In this document: positions 8,192-15,923 of the stretch, piece by piece
Layout of the letters: the number at the start of each line of letters is the position of its first letter
Numbering within the stretch: the stretch's first letter is position 1
Source of the DNA: Rhizobium sp. FKL33
GTDB lineage: Bacteria > Pseudomonadota > Alphaproteobacteria > Rhizobiales > Rhizobiaceae
Assembly (NCBI RefSeq): GCF_005222915.1
Contig: NZ_STFX01000017.1
Coordinates: forward strand, 41,674-105,673
Reading direction: 5' to 3'
Length of the DNA stretch: 64,000 nucleotides
Made by a program: the position numbers and the translations under genes
The notes under the pieces: model-generated
What the model saw: only the letters and a program-made list of their open reading frames with translations
Database searches by the model: none
What the model was told of the DNA's origin: nothing

Positions 8192-9212
8192 GATCGCCTC
8201 CCAGTTCCGGGATGATGATGGTCTTCAGCCCTGCGGCGTGTCCGTCCAGTAGCCGGCGATAGGCGTCGGGGGTTGCATCGAGCGAAATGCGCGTTTCGAT
8301 CAGCTGTCCGAGCGCGTCGGCGAGATCGGGCATCATCGCCACCGCCTCCGGCAATTCGTCTTCGAAGGCATGGCAGCCGATCAGCGCGATCTCGCGCTCC
8401 ACCAGCAGGTTGGGATCGAGCGTGAGCTGGCCATGGGAGATGCCGACCAGCGCCAGCGCCCCGCCGCCGGAGAGCAGGTTGATCAGCGCGTCAAGCGCGC
8501 CAATGCTGCCGGTGGCGTCGAGCGCATAGCGCAGAGGCCGTCCGTCGAGCGCCGCCTCGATCAATGCGGCGTCGAGATCGACGCTGCGGGCGCCGGCGAC
8601 ATCGCCCACCAGCGCGGCCCGCGCCGTATTGCGCTCGGCGATCAGGATCGGCCCGTCATGCAGCCGGGAAAGCAGCAGCGCCGCCAATCCGCCGATCGGA
8701 CCGCAGCCGGCGACCAGAACCGGCTCGCCGCCGGGCAGGCGCAGCCGCTTGACCGCATGCAGCGCCACCGCCAAGGGTTCGGCCATGGCGGCGATCTCGG
8801 GGGCGAGAGCCGAGGGGCATTGCGTCACCAGCCGGGCAGGCAGCACGCATTCCTCGGCGAAGCCGCCATCGCAGACCTCGCCGACAAAGCCGAGCTTTTC
8901 GCAGACATTGCGGCGGCCGGAGCGACAGGCGGCGCAGTCGCCGCACCAATAGCGGCTGTCGGCGGCGACGAGATCGCCGACTCTGAGACCCATGACATCA
9001 GCAGCGATTTCGGTGATCACGCCTGCAAATTCATGGCCCGCCACCGAGGGCGATCGGCTGATCCACTGGCCGGTGCGGAAATTATGAAGGTCGGAGCCGC
9101 AGATGCCGGCGGCCTTGACAGTGATCCGCACCGAGCCAGAAACGAGCGGCCCCGGCGCCGGGATGTCCTCGACGCGCAGGTCGCCCGCTTTGTAGAGCCT
9201 GACCGCCTTCAT
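8175..9212 (-). CDS. Zinc-dependent alcohol dehydrogenase (possible HpsP-type)
   Basis: NAD(P)-dependent medium-chain dehydrogenase of 345 residues. Seen directly: catalytic-zinc Cys in AAGICGSDLH, GHEFAGV, the structural-zinc lobe CGDCAACRSGRRNVC, and the nucleotide-binding GCGPIGG. The reading frame is open further upstream, but the ATG at 9212 begins the family's usual MKAVRLY and has GAGG upstream; it lies only 7 bases after the HisD-paralog stop. Together with the adjacent SDR it would make the pair of dehydrogenases described for 2-epimerisation of dihydroxypropanesulfonate in hps modules. That role is inference; other polyols are possible. Confidence 0.85.
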   Translation of the reverse strand: MKAVRLYKAGDLRVEDIPAPGPLVSGSVRITVKAAGICGSDLHNFRTGQWISRSPSVAGHEFAGVITEIAADVMGLRVGDLVAADSRYWCGDCAACRSGRRNVCEKLGFVGEVCDGGFAEECVLPARLVTQCPSALAPEIAAMAEPLAVALHAVKRLRLPGGEPVLVAGCGPIGGLAALLLSRLHDGPILIAERNTARAALVGDVAGARSVDLDAALIEAALDGRPLRYALDATGSIGALDALINLLSGGGALALVGISHGQLTLDPNLLVEREIALIGCHAFEDELPEAVAMMPDLADALGQLIETRISLDATPDAYRRLLDGHAAGLKTIIIPELGGDHGQPA

Positions 9213-9219
9213 ACCGGCC

Positions 9220-10542
9220 TCACTTCGGCAAATAGGCGTCGCGGACAGACGACACAGCGAGCTCATGCGAGGAGAAGCCTTCGTAGCGCGCCAGCAGCCG
9301 GGCATTATGGGCGAATTCCGGATAGGCGGAGGCGGTGACATAGCCGATTGACGAGCGCTTGACGAAGTCGGTGACCGACAGCGGCCCATAGGTGCGCGCC
9401 CAGCGGCTGGTCGGCAGCACGGCGTTGGGGCCGAGACCGAAATTGCCGATGGAGACAGGCGTATGCGGCCCCATCAGGATTTCTGCCGCCTCGGTGATCT
9501 TGCCGAGATGGGCGAAGGGATCGGTCGACAGGATTTCCAGATGTTCCGGCGCGTAATCATTGACGAAGCGATAGCTCTCTTCGAGCGACGGCGTCAGCAC
9601 GATGCCGCCATAGGCGCCGCCGAGCACGGCGGAGGAGAAGGCCACCCGCTGTTCGGTCATGCGCGCCCAGTGTTCGGGCAGCGCCGCTAAAGCTTCCTCC
9701 GCCACCCGGCGCGAATGAGTGACGAGATAGGCTGAGGAGTCGGGGCCATGTTCGGCCTCAACCAGCAGGTCGAGCGCGGCGAGGCCGCCATGCACGGTGT
9801 CGTCGGCGAAGATCACCGCTTCGGAAGGGCCGGCCGGCAGGCCGGGATCGATAACGCCCGAGAGCAGACGCTTGGCGGCAACCACCCAGGGGCTGCCAGG
9901 GCCGACGATCTTCAACGCCGGCTTGATGGTTTCGGTGCCATAGGCGGCGGCGGCCACTGCCTGGGCGCCGCCGCATTTGTAGACGGTTTCGACGCCTGCG
10001 AGCCGCGCCGCGATCAGCGTCGCCGCATCCACGGAGCCGTCGGGCGAGGGCGGCGTGAAGATCGCCAGCTCCGGCACGCCTGCCACGACCGCCGGAACGG
10101 CGGTCATCATGGTCACCGACGGGAACGCGCCCTTGCCGCGCGGAATATAGAGCGCCACCGACTTGATCGGCGTGAAGCGGTCGCCGGCGAATGCGCCGGG
10201 GCGCATTTCCTTGAGCCACATGGCTTCGGGCTTCTGCTCTTCGTGGAAGCGCCTGATGTTGTCGATGCCGAAGCGGATTGCCCCGATCACCTCTTTGTCG
10301 ACCAGGTCGAAAGCGGCGTCGAATTCGGCTTCCGTCGCCTTCAGGCGGTCTTCGGTGATGTCGGCGCGATCGAGTTCGCGGCCGAAGCGGGCGAGCGCCG
10401 CGTCGCCTTCGGTGCGGACGGCTTCGATGATCGGCCGCGCTCTGTCCATGAAGCTGGAGAGATCGGCTTCGGAGCGGCGCAGGAGCGCCGCGCGCTGGCT
10501 GGCGTCGAGGCTGGCGAGTTCGTGAAAGGAAACCTTGGTCAT
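9220..10542 (-). CDS. Histidinol dehydrogenase paralog, probably sulfopropanediol 3-dehydrogenase-like (HpsN)
   Basis: NAD-dependent four-electron dehydrogenase fold, 440 residues from the ATG at 10542 (the open frame extends 20 codons further). Catalytic Glu333-His334 (APEHL) is kept, and His265 and His426 match the E. coli HisD zinc ligands His262 and His419. Aligned by eye, however, Gln259 becomes Glu262, Asp360 becomes Asn367, and substrate-site His367 becomes Ala374 (GPNAVLPT). With SDR, zinc-ADH and GntR neighbours instead of his genes, it is unlikely to make histidine. The best-known family of this kind is HpsN, oxidising 2,3-dihydroxypropane-1-sulfonate to sulfolactate. A HutC-like operator lies 32 bases upstream. 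Confidence 0.7.
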   Translation of the reverse strand: MTKVSFHELASLDASQRAALLRRSEADLSSFMDRARPIIEAVRTEGDAALARFGRELDRADITEDRLKATEAEFDAAFDLVDKEVIGAIRFGIDNIRRFHEEQKPEAMWLKEMRPGAFAGDRFTPIKSVALYIPRGKGAFPSVTMMTAVPAVVAGVPELAIFTPPSPDGSVDAATLIAARLAGVETVYKCGGAQAVAAAAYGTETIKPALKIVGPGSPWVVAAKRLLSGVIDPGLPAGPSEAVIFADDTVHGGLAALDLLVEAEHGPDSSAYLVTHSRRVAEEALAALPEHWARMTEQRVAFSSAVLGGAYGGIVLTPSLEESYRFVNDYAPEHLEILSTDPFAHLGKITEAAEILMGPHTPVSIGNFGLGPNAVLPTSRWARTYGPLSVTDFVKRSSIGYVTASAYPEFAHNARLLARYEGFSSHELAVSSVRDAYLPK

Positions 10543-10573
10543 GGGAATGCCCTTGCAGACTGTTCTGGGAAGA

Positions 10574-10583
10574 TGTCTATACA
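10574..10583 (-). promoter_or_regulatory. Candidate HutC-type operator upstream of the HisD paralog
   Basis: TGTCTATACA contains GTCTATAC, an exact fit to the HutC-subfamily half-palindrome GT-N-TA-N-AC. It lies 32 bases before the ATG at 10542 and shares ATG[CT]CTATACA with the site at 11474. The regulator encoded at 7463-8191 is the obvious candidate to bind it. Confidence 0.6.
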
Positions 10584-10638
10584 TGTCTCGGCAGGACGTC
10601 AATGGAATGCCTAAAATTCCATCCTGCCTCTTGATTGA

Positions 10639-11400
10639 TCAGATGGAGGCGAGATAGCCGCCGTCGATGGGAATGCAGACCCCCGTTACATAGCGTGACG
10701 CGTCGCTGGCGAGGAAGATGACGCTGCCTGCCACATCCTCCATCGCGCCGAAACGGCGTTGCGGGATCTTCTGCAACATGGAGGCGGCCCAGTCCTCGTT
10801 CTCATAGAAGACGTCGGTCATGGCGGTGCGGAAATAGCCGGGCGCGATGGCGTTGACCCGGATGCCGAGACCGGCCCATTCGGCGGCGAGCGCATGCGTC
10901 ATGCCCATCAGTCCCGATTTCGACGAGCCATAGGGGGCAGCGGTGGGGACGCCGACATAGGAGGTCAGCGAGCAGAGATTGACGATCGCCCCGCCCTTCT
11001 CCATCCGCCGCGCCGCTGCCTGCGCCATGAAGAAGGCGCCCTTCAGATTGGTGTCGACGATCCGGTCCCAAAGCGCCTCGTCGACATCGAGCGAGGGGCG
11101 GATTTCCTCATAGCCGGCATTGTTGACGAGAATGTCCACCCCGCCAAGCGCCTCAATGGCCCGATCGACCGCAAGGGCGCAGGTGGACGCTTCCCGCACG
11201 TCGAGCGCAACCGCCGCCGCCTTGCGCCCGGCAGCCTCGACCGCAGCAACCGTATCCGTCAGCGACTGGACGTCGCGCGCCGTGACCACGACATCGGCGC
11301 CCGCCTCTGCGAGGCCGATCGCAATGGCCTGGCCAATGCCTCGGCTTGCGCCGGTGACGATTGCCTTGCGGCCGGTGAGATCGAATTGCCTGAGCGACAT
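10639..11400 (-). CDS. Short-chain dehydrogenase/reductase (possible HpsO-type)
   Basis: NAD(P)-dependent oxidoreductase of 253 residues. Cofactor motif TGASRGIG (about residues 13-20), NNAG near residue 90, and catalytic Tyr-x3-Lys in YGSSK with an upstream Ser. The ATG at 11400 is chosen because AGGGAAA precedes it and upstream in-frame codons do not look like protein. It is the first gene of the minus-strand catabolic set, 96 bases ahead of the HisD paralog, and has its own candidate HutC operator about 74 bases upstream. Substrate inferred from context only. Confidence 0.82.
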   Translation of the reverse strand: MSLRQFDLTGRKAIVTGASRGIGQAIAIGLAEAGADVVVTARDVQSLTDTVAAVEAAGRKAAAVALDVREASTCALAVDRAIEALGGVDILVNNAGYEEIRPSLDVDEALWDRIVDTNLKGAFFMAQAAARRMEKGGAIVNLCSLTSYVGVPTAAPYGSSKSGLMGMTHALAAEWAGLGIRVNAIAPGYFRTAMTDVFYENEDWAASMLQKIPQRRFGAMEDVAGSVIFLASDASRYVTGVCIPIDGGYLASI

Positions 11401-11473
11401 GGCGGCTTTCCCTGTTCTAGCAGGCGTGCAGGCTAAAACGGCGCCGGGCCTCATGCAAGGCCTTTGCTGTACA

Positions 11474-11483
11474 TGCCTATACA
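11474..11483 (-). promoter_or_regulatory. Candidate HutC-type operator upstream of the SDR gene
   Basis: TGCCTATACA (GCCTATAC) differs at one base from GT-N-TA-N-AC. It sits inside a wider TGTA...TACA inverted repeat (TGTACATGCCTATACA, 11468-11483). It shares an 11-of-13 match with the site before the HisD paralog, suggesting joint control by the GntR protein. Confidence 0.55.
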
Positions 11484-11642
11484 ACCGAAGCCGCATTTCC
11501 GGCGCGACTGTTGCGCCTGACCCGTTCGGCAGGAGCAAGAAAAGTCGATTTCATCACGTGTTATTCGCATTCGCGGCTTCGAAAGCGGAACAGCTTCGAA
11601 AGATCGGCGTTGTGGGTTCGCCAGGCAATTGGAGCCCCGCGC

Positions 11643-12209
11643 ATGACCCAGCACATCGCCGCGACCCGAGCAGACGCCAGTTTTCCGAAAGGCGAGTTGC
11701 AAGACGACATGTCGGCCGTCCTCGATAGAAACATCGAAGCGCTCATCCGCAAGAAGGCGGACGACATTCGAAAGCAGTCGCAGGAAAGCCGCATCGCCGC
11801 AGCCATCAGCGCCTTTGCCGGCAGCATGACATTCGTCTATCTGCATATCGCGATTTTCGGGGCGTGGATCCTCGTCAATCTCGGCTGGCTGCCCTTCATT
11901 CCACCCTTCGATCCCACATTCGTGGCGCTGGCGATGATCGCTTCGGTGGAGGCGATCTTCATATCCACCTTCGTCATGATCAATCAGAACCGGATGGCTG
12001 CGCTGGAGGACAAGCGCTCGGAACTCAGCCTGCAGATTTCGCTGCTGGCCGAACATGAGACGACGCGGCTGATCAGTATGGTCGAGGCGATTTCGCGCCA
12101 TCTCGATGCGCCTGCCGCAGTCGCCGACCACGAACTCGAAGATCTCAAGAAGAACATGCCGCCGGAACAGATCCTTGCCGAAATCGAAAAGAAGCAAGAC
12201 CGAGACTGA
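11643..12209 (+). CDS. DUF1003 family inner-membrane protein
   Basis: Protein of 188 residues with a soluble N-terminal part, two closely spaced hydrophobic helices (about residues 60-85 and 95-118) and a long charged C-terminal helix ending in KKQDRD. The LHIAIFGAWILVN segment and the MIASVEAIFISTFVMINQNRM block are typical of DUF1003. The ATG at 11643 is chosen because GGAG precedes it by eight bases. Function unknown. It stands alone, divergent from the catabolic module and upstream of the cystine-type importer. Confidence 0.8.
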   Translation: MTQHIAATRADASFPKGELQDDMSAVLDRNIEALIRKKADDIRKQSQESRIAAAISAFAGSMTFVYLHIAIFGAWILVNLGWLPFIPPFDPTFVALAMIASVEAIFISTFVMINQNRMAALEDKRSELSLQISLLAEHETTRLISMVEAISRHLDAPAAVADHELEDLKKNMPPEQILAEIEKKQDRD

Positions 12210-12398
12210 TGCGGGCGACTTCAGGACTGCGTCCCAATCCGGTCCGGTCCGGGAGGATGACGAGATGGATCGATCGCATCCATCGCTGTTGTTGATAAAA
12301 TATTTTGCATTTGCTCAGAAATTCGGCGGAATTCTCCGCTCCCTTTCTGTCCTGCGCATGCGAAAACACTGCTGCAACGCAATATTCTGGAGTGTGAG

Positions 12399-13172
12399 AT
12401 GAACTGGTTGAAAACAATCGCCGCCGCGGCCCTTCTGCAGGCTGGCCTTTTCGCGGGCGCGCAGGCCGGGGAGAATCTCGACGCCGTGAAATCCGCAGGT
12501 GTGCTCCGCATCGGCACCGAAGGCACCTATGCGCCCTTCACCTTCCATGACGCCAGCGGCAAGCTCGTTGGCTTCGACGTGGAAATCGGCCAGGCCATCG
12601 CCGCCAAACTCGGCGTGAAAGCCGAATTCGTCGAAGGCAAGTGGGACGGCCTGATCGCCGGCCTCGACGCCAACCGTTACGACGCCGTGATCAACCAGGT
12701 CGGCATCACCGAAGCCCGCAAGCAGAAATATGATTTCTCCGAGCCCTATATCGCCTCCAAGGCGGTGCTGATCGTCAAGCAGGGCAATGACGAGATCAAG
12801 GGTTTCACCGATCTCAAGGGCAAGACGTCGGCCCAGTCGCTGTCCTCCAATTTCGGCAAGATCGCCGAGCAGAACGGCGCCGAACTCGTCGGCACCGACG
12901 GCTTCGACCAGTCGATCCAGCTCGTGCTGACCGGCCGCGCCGACGCCACCATCAATGACAGCCTGTCCTTCCTCGATTTCAAGAAGCACAAGCCGGATGC
13001 GCCTGTCGCCGTGGTCGCCGAACAGAAGGACGCCGATTATTCGGGCGTGATCATCCGCAAGGGCGAGCCGGAACTGCTGGCCGCGATCAACAAGGCGCTC
13101 ACCGACATCAAGGCCGACGGAACCTATCAGAAGATTTCCGACACCTATTTCGGTCAGGACGTCTCCAAGTAA
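12399..13172 (+). CDS. Cystine/amino-acid ABC transporter substrate-binding protein
   Basis: Periplasmic solute-binding protein of 257 residues (SBP_bac_3 family). A Sec signal peptide covers about residues 1-23 (hydrophobic core, cleavage after AGAQA). The mature sequence follows E. coli FliY/TcyJ closely: GTEGTYAPFTF, GFDVEIGQ, GKWDGLIAGLDANRYDAVINQV and RKQKYDFSEPY. L-cystine or a related sulfur amino acid is therefore the likely ligand. It is followed by permease and ATPase genes; a hairpin in between probably allows higher expression of this protein. Confidence 0.88.
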   Translation: MNWLKTIAAAALLQAGLFAGAQAGENLDAVKSAGVLRIGTEGTYAPFTFHDASGKLVGFDVEIGQAIAAKLGVKAEFVEGKWDGLIAGLDANRYDAVINQVGITEARKQKYDFSEPYIASKAVLIVKQGNDEIKGFTDLKGKTSAQSLSSNFGKIAEQNGAELVGTDGFDQSIQLVLTGRADATINDSLSFLDFKKHKPDAPVAVVAEQKDADYSGVIIRKGEPELLAAINKALTDIKADGTYQKISDTYFGQDVSK

Positions 13173-13211
13173 TCGTCTCCCAGACGATGTGATCTGATCA
13201 ACGCATGCGCA

Positions 13212-13238
13212 AGCGCCCGGCGATCTCCGTCGGGCGCT
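13212..13238 (+). other. Attenuator-like hairpin between binding protein and permease genes
   Basis: AGCGCCCG-N11-CGGGCGCT forms a perfect 8-bp stem followed by GTTT, just before the permease ribosome site GAGGA (13246-13250). Such hairpins are common after binding-protein genes and raise their stoichiometry over the membrane components. Confidence 0.6.
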
Positions 13239-13257
13239 GTTTCACGAGGATAAGACC

Positions 13258-13938
13258 GTGCCGCATTGGCTGCAATTGATGGCGGATTCGCTGCCGACCC
13301 TGCTTTGGGCGGGGTTGATCTTCACCATTCCGCTCACTTTGCTTTCCTTCACATTCGGAATGGCGCTCGGTCTTGCGACGGCGGTGGGGCGCCTGTTCGG
13401 CCCGGCGCCGGTGCGCGCCATCGCCCGCTTCTATGTCTGGATCATCCGGGGAACGCCGCTTCTGGTGCAGCTCTTCGTGATCTTTTACGGCCTGCCGAGA
13501 ATCGGCATCCTGCTCGACGCCTTTCCGGCGGCGCTGATCGGCTTCACGCTCAATATCGGCGCCTATAGTTCCGAAATCATCCGCGCCGCCATCTCCTCGG
13601 TCCCCAAAGGACAGTGGGAAGCCGCCTATTCCATTGGCATGAACTGGCGCCAGGCGATGACCCGCACCATCCTGCCGCAGGCGTCCCGCGTCGCGGTGCC
13701 GCCGCTGTCCAACACCTTCATTTCGCTGGTCAAGGACACCTCGCTCGCCGCCGCCATCACCGTGCCCGAACTGTTTCAGGCCGCCCAGCGCATCGTCGCC
13801 ACGACTTACGAGCCGCTGATCCTCTATATCGAGGCGGCGCTGATCTATCTCGTGTTGAGCTCAGTGCTGTCAGCGCTGCAGGCCCGGCTGGAAACACGCT
13901 TCGCCCGCTATGGCGGCATGATGGAGGCTCAGCGATGA
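13258..13938 (+). CDS. Cystine/amino-acid ABC transporter permease
   Basis: Inner-membrane permease of 226 residues of the HisMQ/TcyL type with about five transmembrane segments. It carries the EAA loop (GQWEAAYSIGMNWRQAMTRTILPQA) near residue 120-145. The start is GTG with GAGGA seven bases upstream. The stop overlaps the ATPase start in an ATGA junction, so translation is coupled. Substrate is inferred as cystine from the binding protein. Confidence 0.9.
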   Translation: MPHWLQLMADSLPTLLWAGLIFTIPLTLLSFTFGMALGLATAVGRLFGPAPVRAIARFYVWIIRGTPLLVQLFVIFYGLPRIGILLDAFPAALIGFTLNIGAYSSEIIRAAISSVPKGQWEAAYSIGMNWRQAMTRTILPQASRVAVPPLSNTFISLVKDTSLAAAITVPELFQAAQRIVATTYEPLILYIEAALIYLVLSSVLSALQARLETRFARYGGMMEAQR

Positions 13939-14696
13939 TCGAACTCCGCAATATCGAAAAACGCTTCGGCGACGCCGTGATCCTCAAAAATGTCAGCATC
14001 AGCGCGCCCGAAAGCGGGGTGACCGCGCTGATCGGTCCTTCGGGCGGCGGCAAGAGCACGCTGTTGCGGTCGATCAATCTCCTCGAACAGCCGACATCGG
14101 GCGTGGTGCGCATCGGCGCCGATGAAATCACCTTCTCGCAGGACAAGCGTCCCGGCTGGGCTGAAATCCAGAAAATCCGCCGACAGACCGGCATGGTGTT
14201 TCAGAATTTCCAGCTCTTCCCGCATCGCACGGCGATCGAAAATGTCATGGAAAGCCTGCTGACGGTGCTGAAATGGCCCAAGGATAAGGCCCGCGCCCGC
14301 GCCGTTGAACTGCTGGCCAAGGTTGGCATGGCGGCCAAGGCCGATGCCTGGCCCGCCACGCTTTCGGGCGGCCAGCAGCAACGCGTCGCCATCGCCCGCG
14401 CGCTTGCGCCCTCGCCGAAGGTGCTGCTCTGCGACGAGCCGACCTCGGCGCTCGATCCAGAACTCGCCGCCGAAGTGGTGGATGTGCTGGGTCAGCTCGC
14501 CAGGGAAGGCACGACCATGGTCATGGCCACCCATGATCTTCGCCTCGCCTCCAAGATCGCCGACAAGGTGGTGTTCCTGGAAGCGGGCAATGTGGTGGAG
14601 ACCGGCCCCGCCCGCACGATCTTTGATGCGCCTGCCCACGAGCGCACCAAACGCTTCGTCTCCGCCATCATCGGCGGCGGTGACTATTCGATCTGA
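13935..14696 (+). CDS. Cystine/amino-acid ABC transporter ATP-binding protein
   Basis: Cytoplasmic ATPase of 253 residues. Walker A GPSGGGKST near residue 36, Q-loop MVFQNFQLFPH, signature [15 protein letters not shown], Walker B VLLCDEPTSALDP, and switch-region THD. The start codon overlaps the permease stop by four bases; the frame is open far upstream but that part is the permease in another frame. It completes the three-gene importer beginning at 12399. Confidence 0.93.
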   Translation: MIELRNIEKRFGDAVILKNVSISAPESGVTALIGPSGGGKSTLLRSINLLEQPTSGVVRIGADEITFSQDKRPGWAEIQKIRRQTGMVFQNFQLFPHRTAIENVMESLLTVLKWPKDKARARAVELLAKVGMAAKADAWPATLSGGQQQRVAIARALAPSPKVLLCDEPTSALDPELAAEVVDVLGQLAREGTTMVMATHDLRLASKIADKVVFLEAGNVVETGPARTIFDAPAHERTKRFVSAIIGGGDYSI

Positions 14697-14708
14697 CGGC
14701 GGTTTATC

Positions 14709-15923
14709 TCAGACCTCGCGGCAGAGCCTGATGATGATGGGCACAGCCGCCGCGGCGATCGCGGTGGCCAGTCCGAAATAGACCGTATAGCCGAGACCTT
14801 CGGCGATTTGTCCCGCCGCGACGCCGCCGATGATGCTGAGGCCGGAATCCATGCATTGGAACAAAGTGAAATCGACGCCCGCCTGGCGGGGATCCGACCA
14901 GCGCATGAACAGCGCGTAAAGCGCAGTGAAGCCGAGCGCCAGCATGGCCGACGAGCTGAGCAACGCAGCGCCGACCATCAGCCAGCGCGGAATGATGGCG
15001 GGGTCGCTCGCGGCGATGGTGAACAGGCTAAACGCGACGATCTGAAATCCAAGGCTGATCAGCAATGCGGCGCGGGCGCCCATGAGGCGGATCACCACGC
15101 CGCCGATCAGCGCGCCTGCTGCGCCCAGAAACAGCGAGCCCATGCCGTTGATCAGGCCGATATCCGACAGGCTGAAGCCGAGATCGACGAGAAATGGCGA
15201 CAGCATTTGCAGGCCGAGCTTCTGGGCGGCGACATAGACGGCTGAGACGATCAGGCCCTTGCGGATCTCCGGCCGGGCGAGCGCTGCGCGGATCGATGGC
15301 GTGTGGGACCGCGCGCCTGACTGCGCAAGCCCACGGGTGATCAGGAAGAAGGGCAGGCCGAACAGCGCAAGCGATGCGGACATGGCGACAAGCGCGCCGC
15401 GCCAGTCGATGACGTCGACCAGCACCAGAAACAGGCCGCCGCCGATCGCCGCGCCGAGATAGGCCCCGCCGACCTGGGCGGTGTTGCCCCAGGCGTGATC
15501 GGCCTCGCGGAGATTTTCGACCGCGAAACCGTCGCAGGCGATATCGACCGTGGCGGCCGCGAAAGCGGTCAGGGCGAAGGCGGCGATGGTGACGGGCGAG
15601 AGAACGGGGCCCGCAAAGGCGACTGCCAGGAGAGCGACGATCGAGATCAGGCCGCCGATCAGGATGATCGAGCCCGAACGATTGCGACCGGAGGCGGGCA
15701 GGCGGAAGCGTTCGATCGCCGGCGACCACAGGAATTTCAGCGCCCAGGGCAGGGCGATCAGCGACAAAAGCCCGATCTGGTCGAGGCTTGCGCCCCGGTC
15801 GCGCATCACCGCCGGCAGGCCGGTCCAGGTCACGCCGCCGATGACGCTCTGGCTGATATAGAGACCCCCGATCGCCGTGGTGACGGCGACCGGGGAGAGT
15901 TTTGGCTTCAGGCTCGCGCCCAT
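14709..15923 (-). CDS. RhtX/FptX-type MFS siderophore importer
   Basis: Twelve-helix major facilitator protein of 404 residues, related to AmpG-like permeases. Its place directly behind a TonB siderophore receptor matches RhtX of Sinorhizobium (rhizobactin uptake) and FptX of Pseudomonas, single-protein importers that carry ferric siderophore across the inner membrane without an ABC system. Its ATG shares one base with the receptor stop (TGATG), so it is translationally coupled. The siderophore is unknown. Confidence 0.8.
   Translation of the reverse strand: MGASLKPKLSPVAVTTAIGGLYISQSVIGGVTWTGLPAVMRDRGASLDQIGLLSLIALPWALKFLWSPAIERFRLPASGRNRSGSIILIGGLISIVALLAVAFAGPVLSPVTIAAFALTAFAAATVDIACDGFAVENLREADHAWGNTAQVGGAYLGAAIGGGLFLVLVDVIDWRGALVAMSASLALFGLPFFLITRGLAQSGARSHTPSIRAALARPEIRKGLIVSAVYVAAQKLGLQMLSPFLVDLGFSLSDIGLINGMGSLFLGAAGALIGGVVIRLMGARAALLISLGFQIVAFSLFTIAASDPAIIPRWLMVGAALLSSSAMLALGFTALYALFMRWSDPRQAGVDFTLFQCMDSGLSIIGGVAAGQIAEGLGYTVYFGLATAIAAAAVPIIIRLCREV

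Noticed and set aside
9220..10542. Histidine biosynthesis gene hisD
   Set aside because: Active-site substitutions at three positions and catabolic neighbours argue for a paralog with another substrate; no his genes are near.
12326..12339. Short dyad GCGGA-ATTC-TCCGC before the cystine-type binding protein
   Set aside because: Only 5 bp with no supporting motif; treated as chance.
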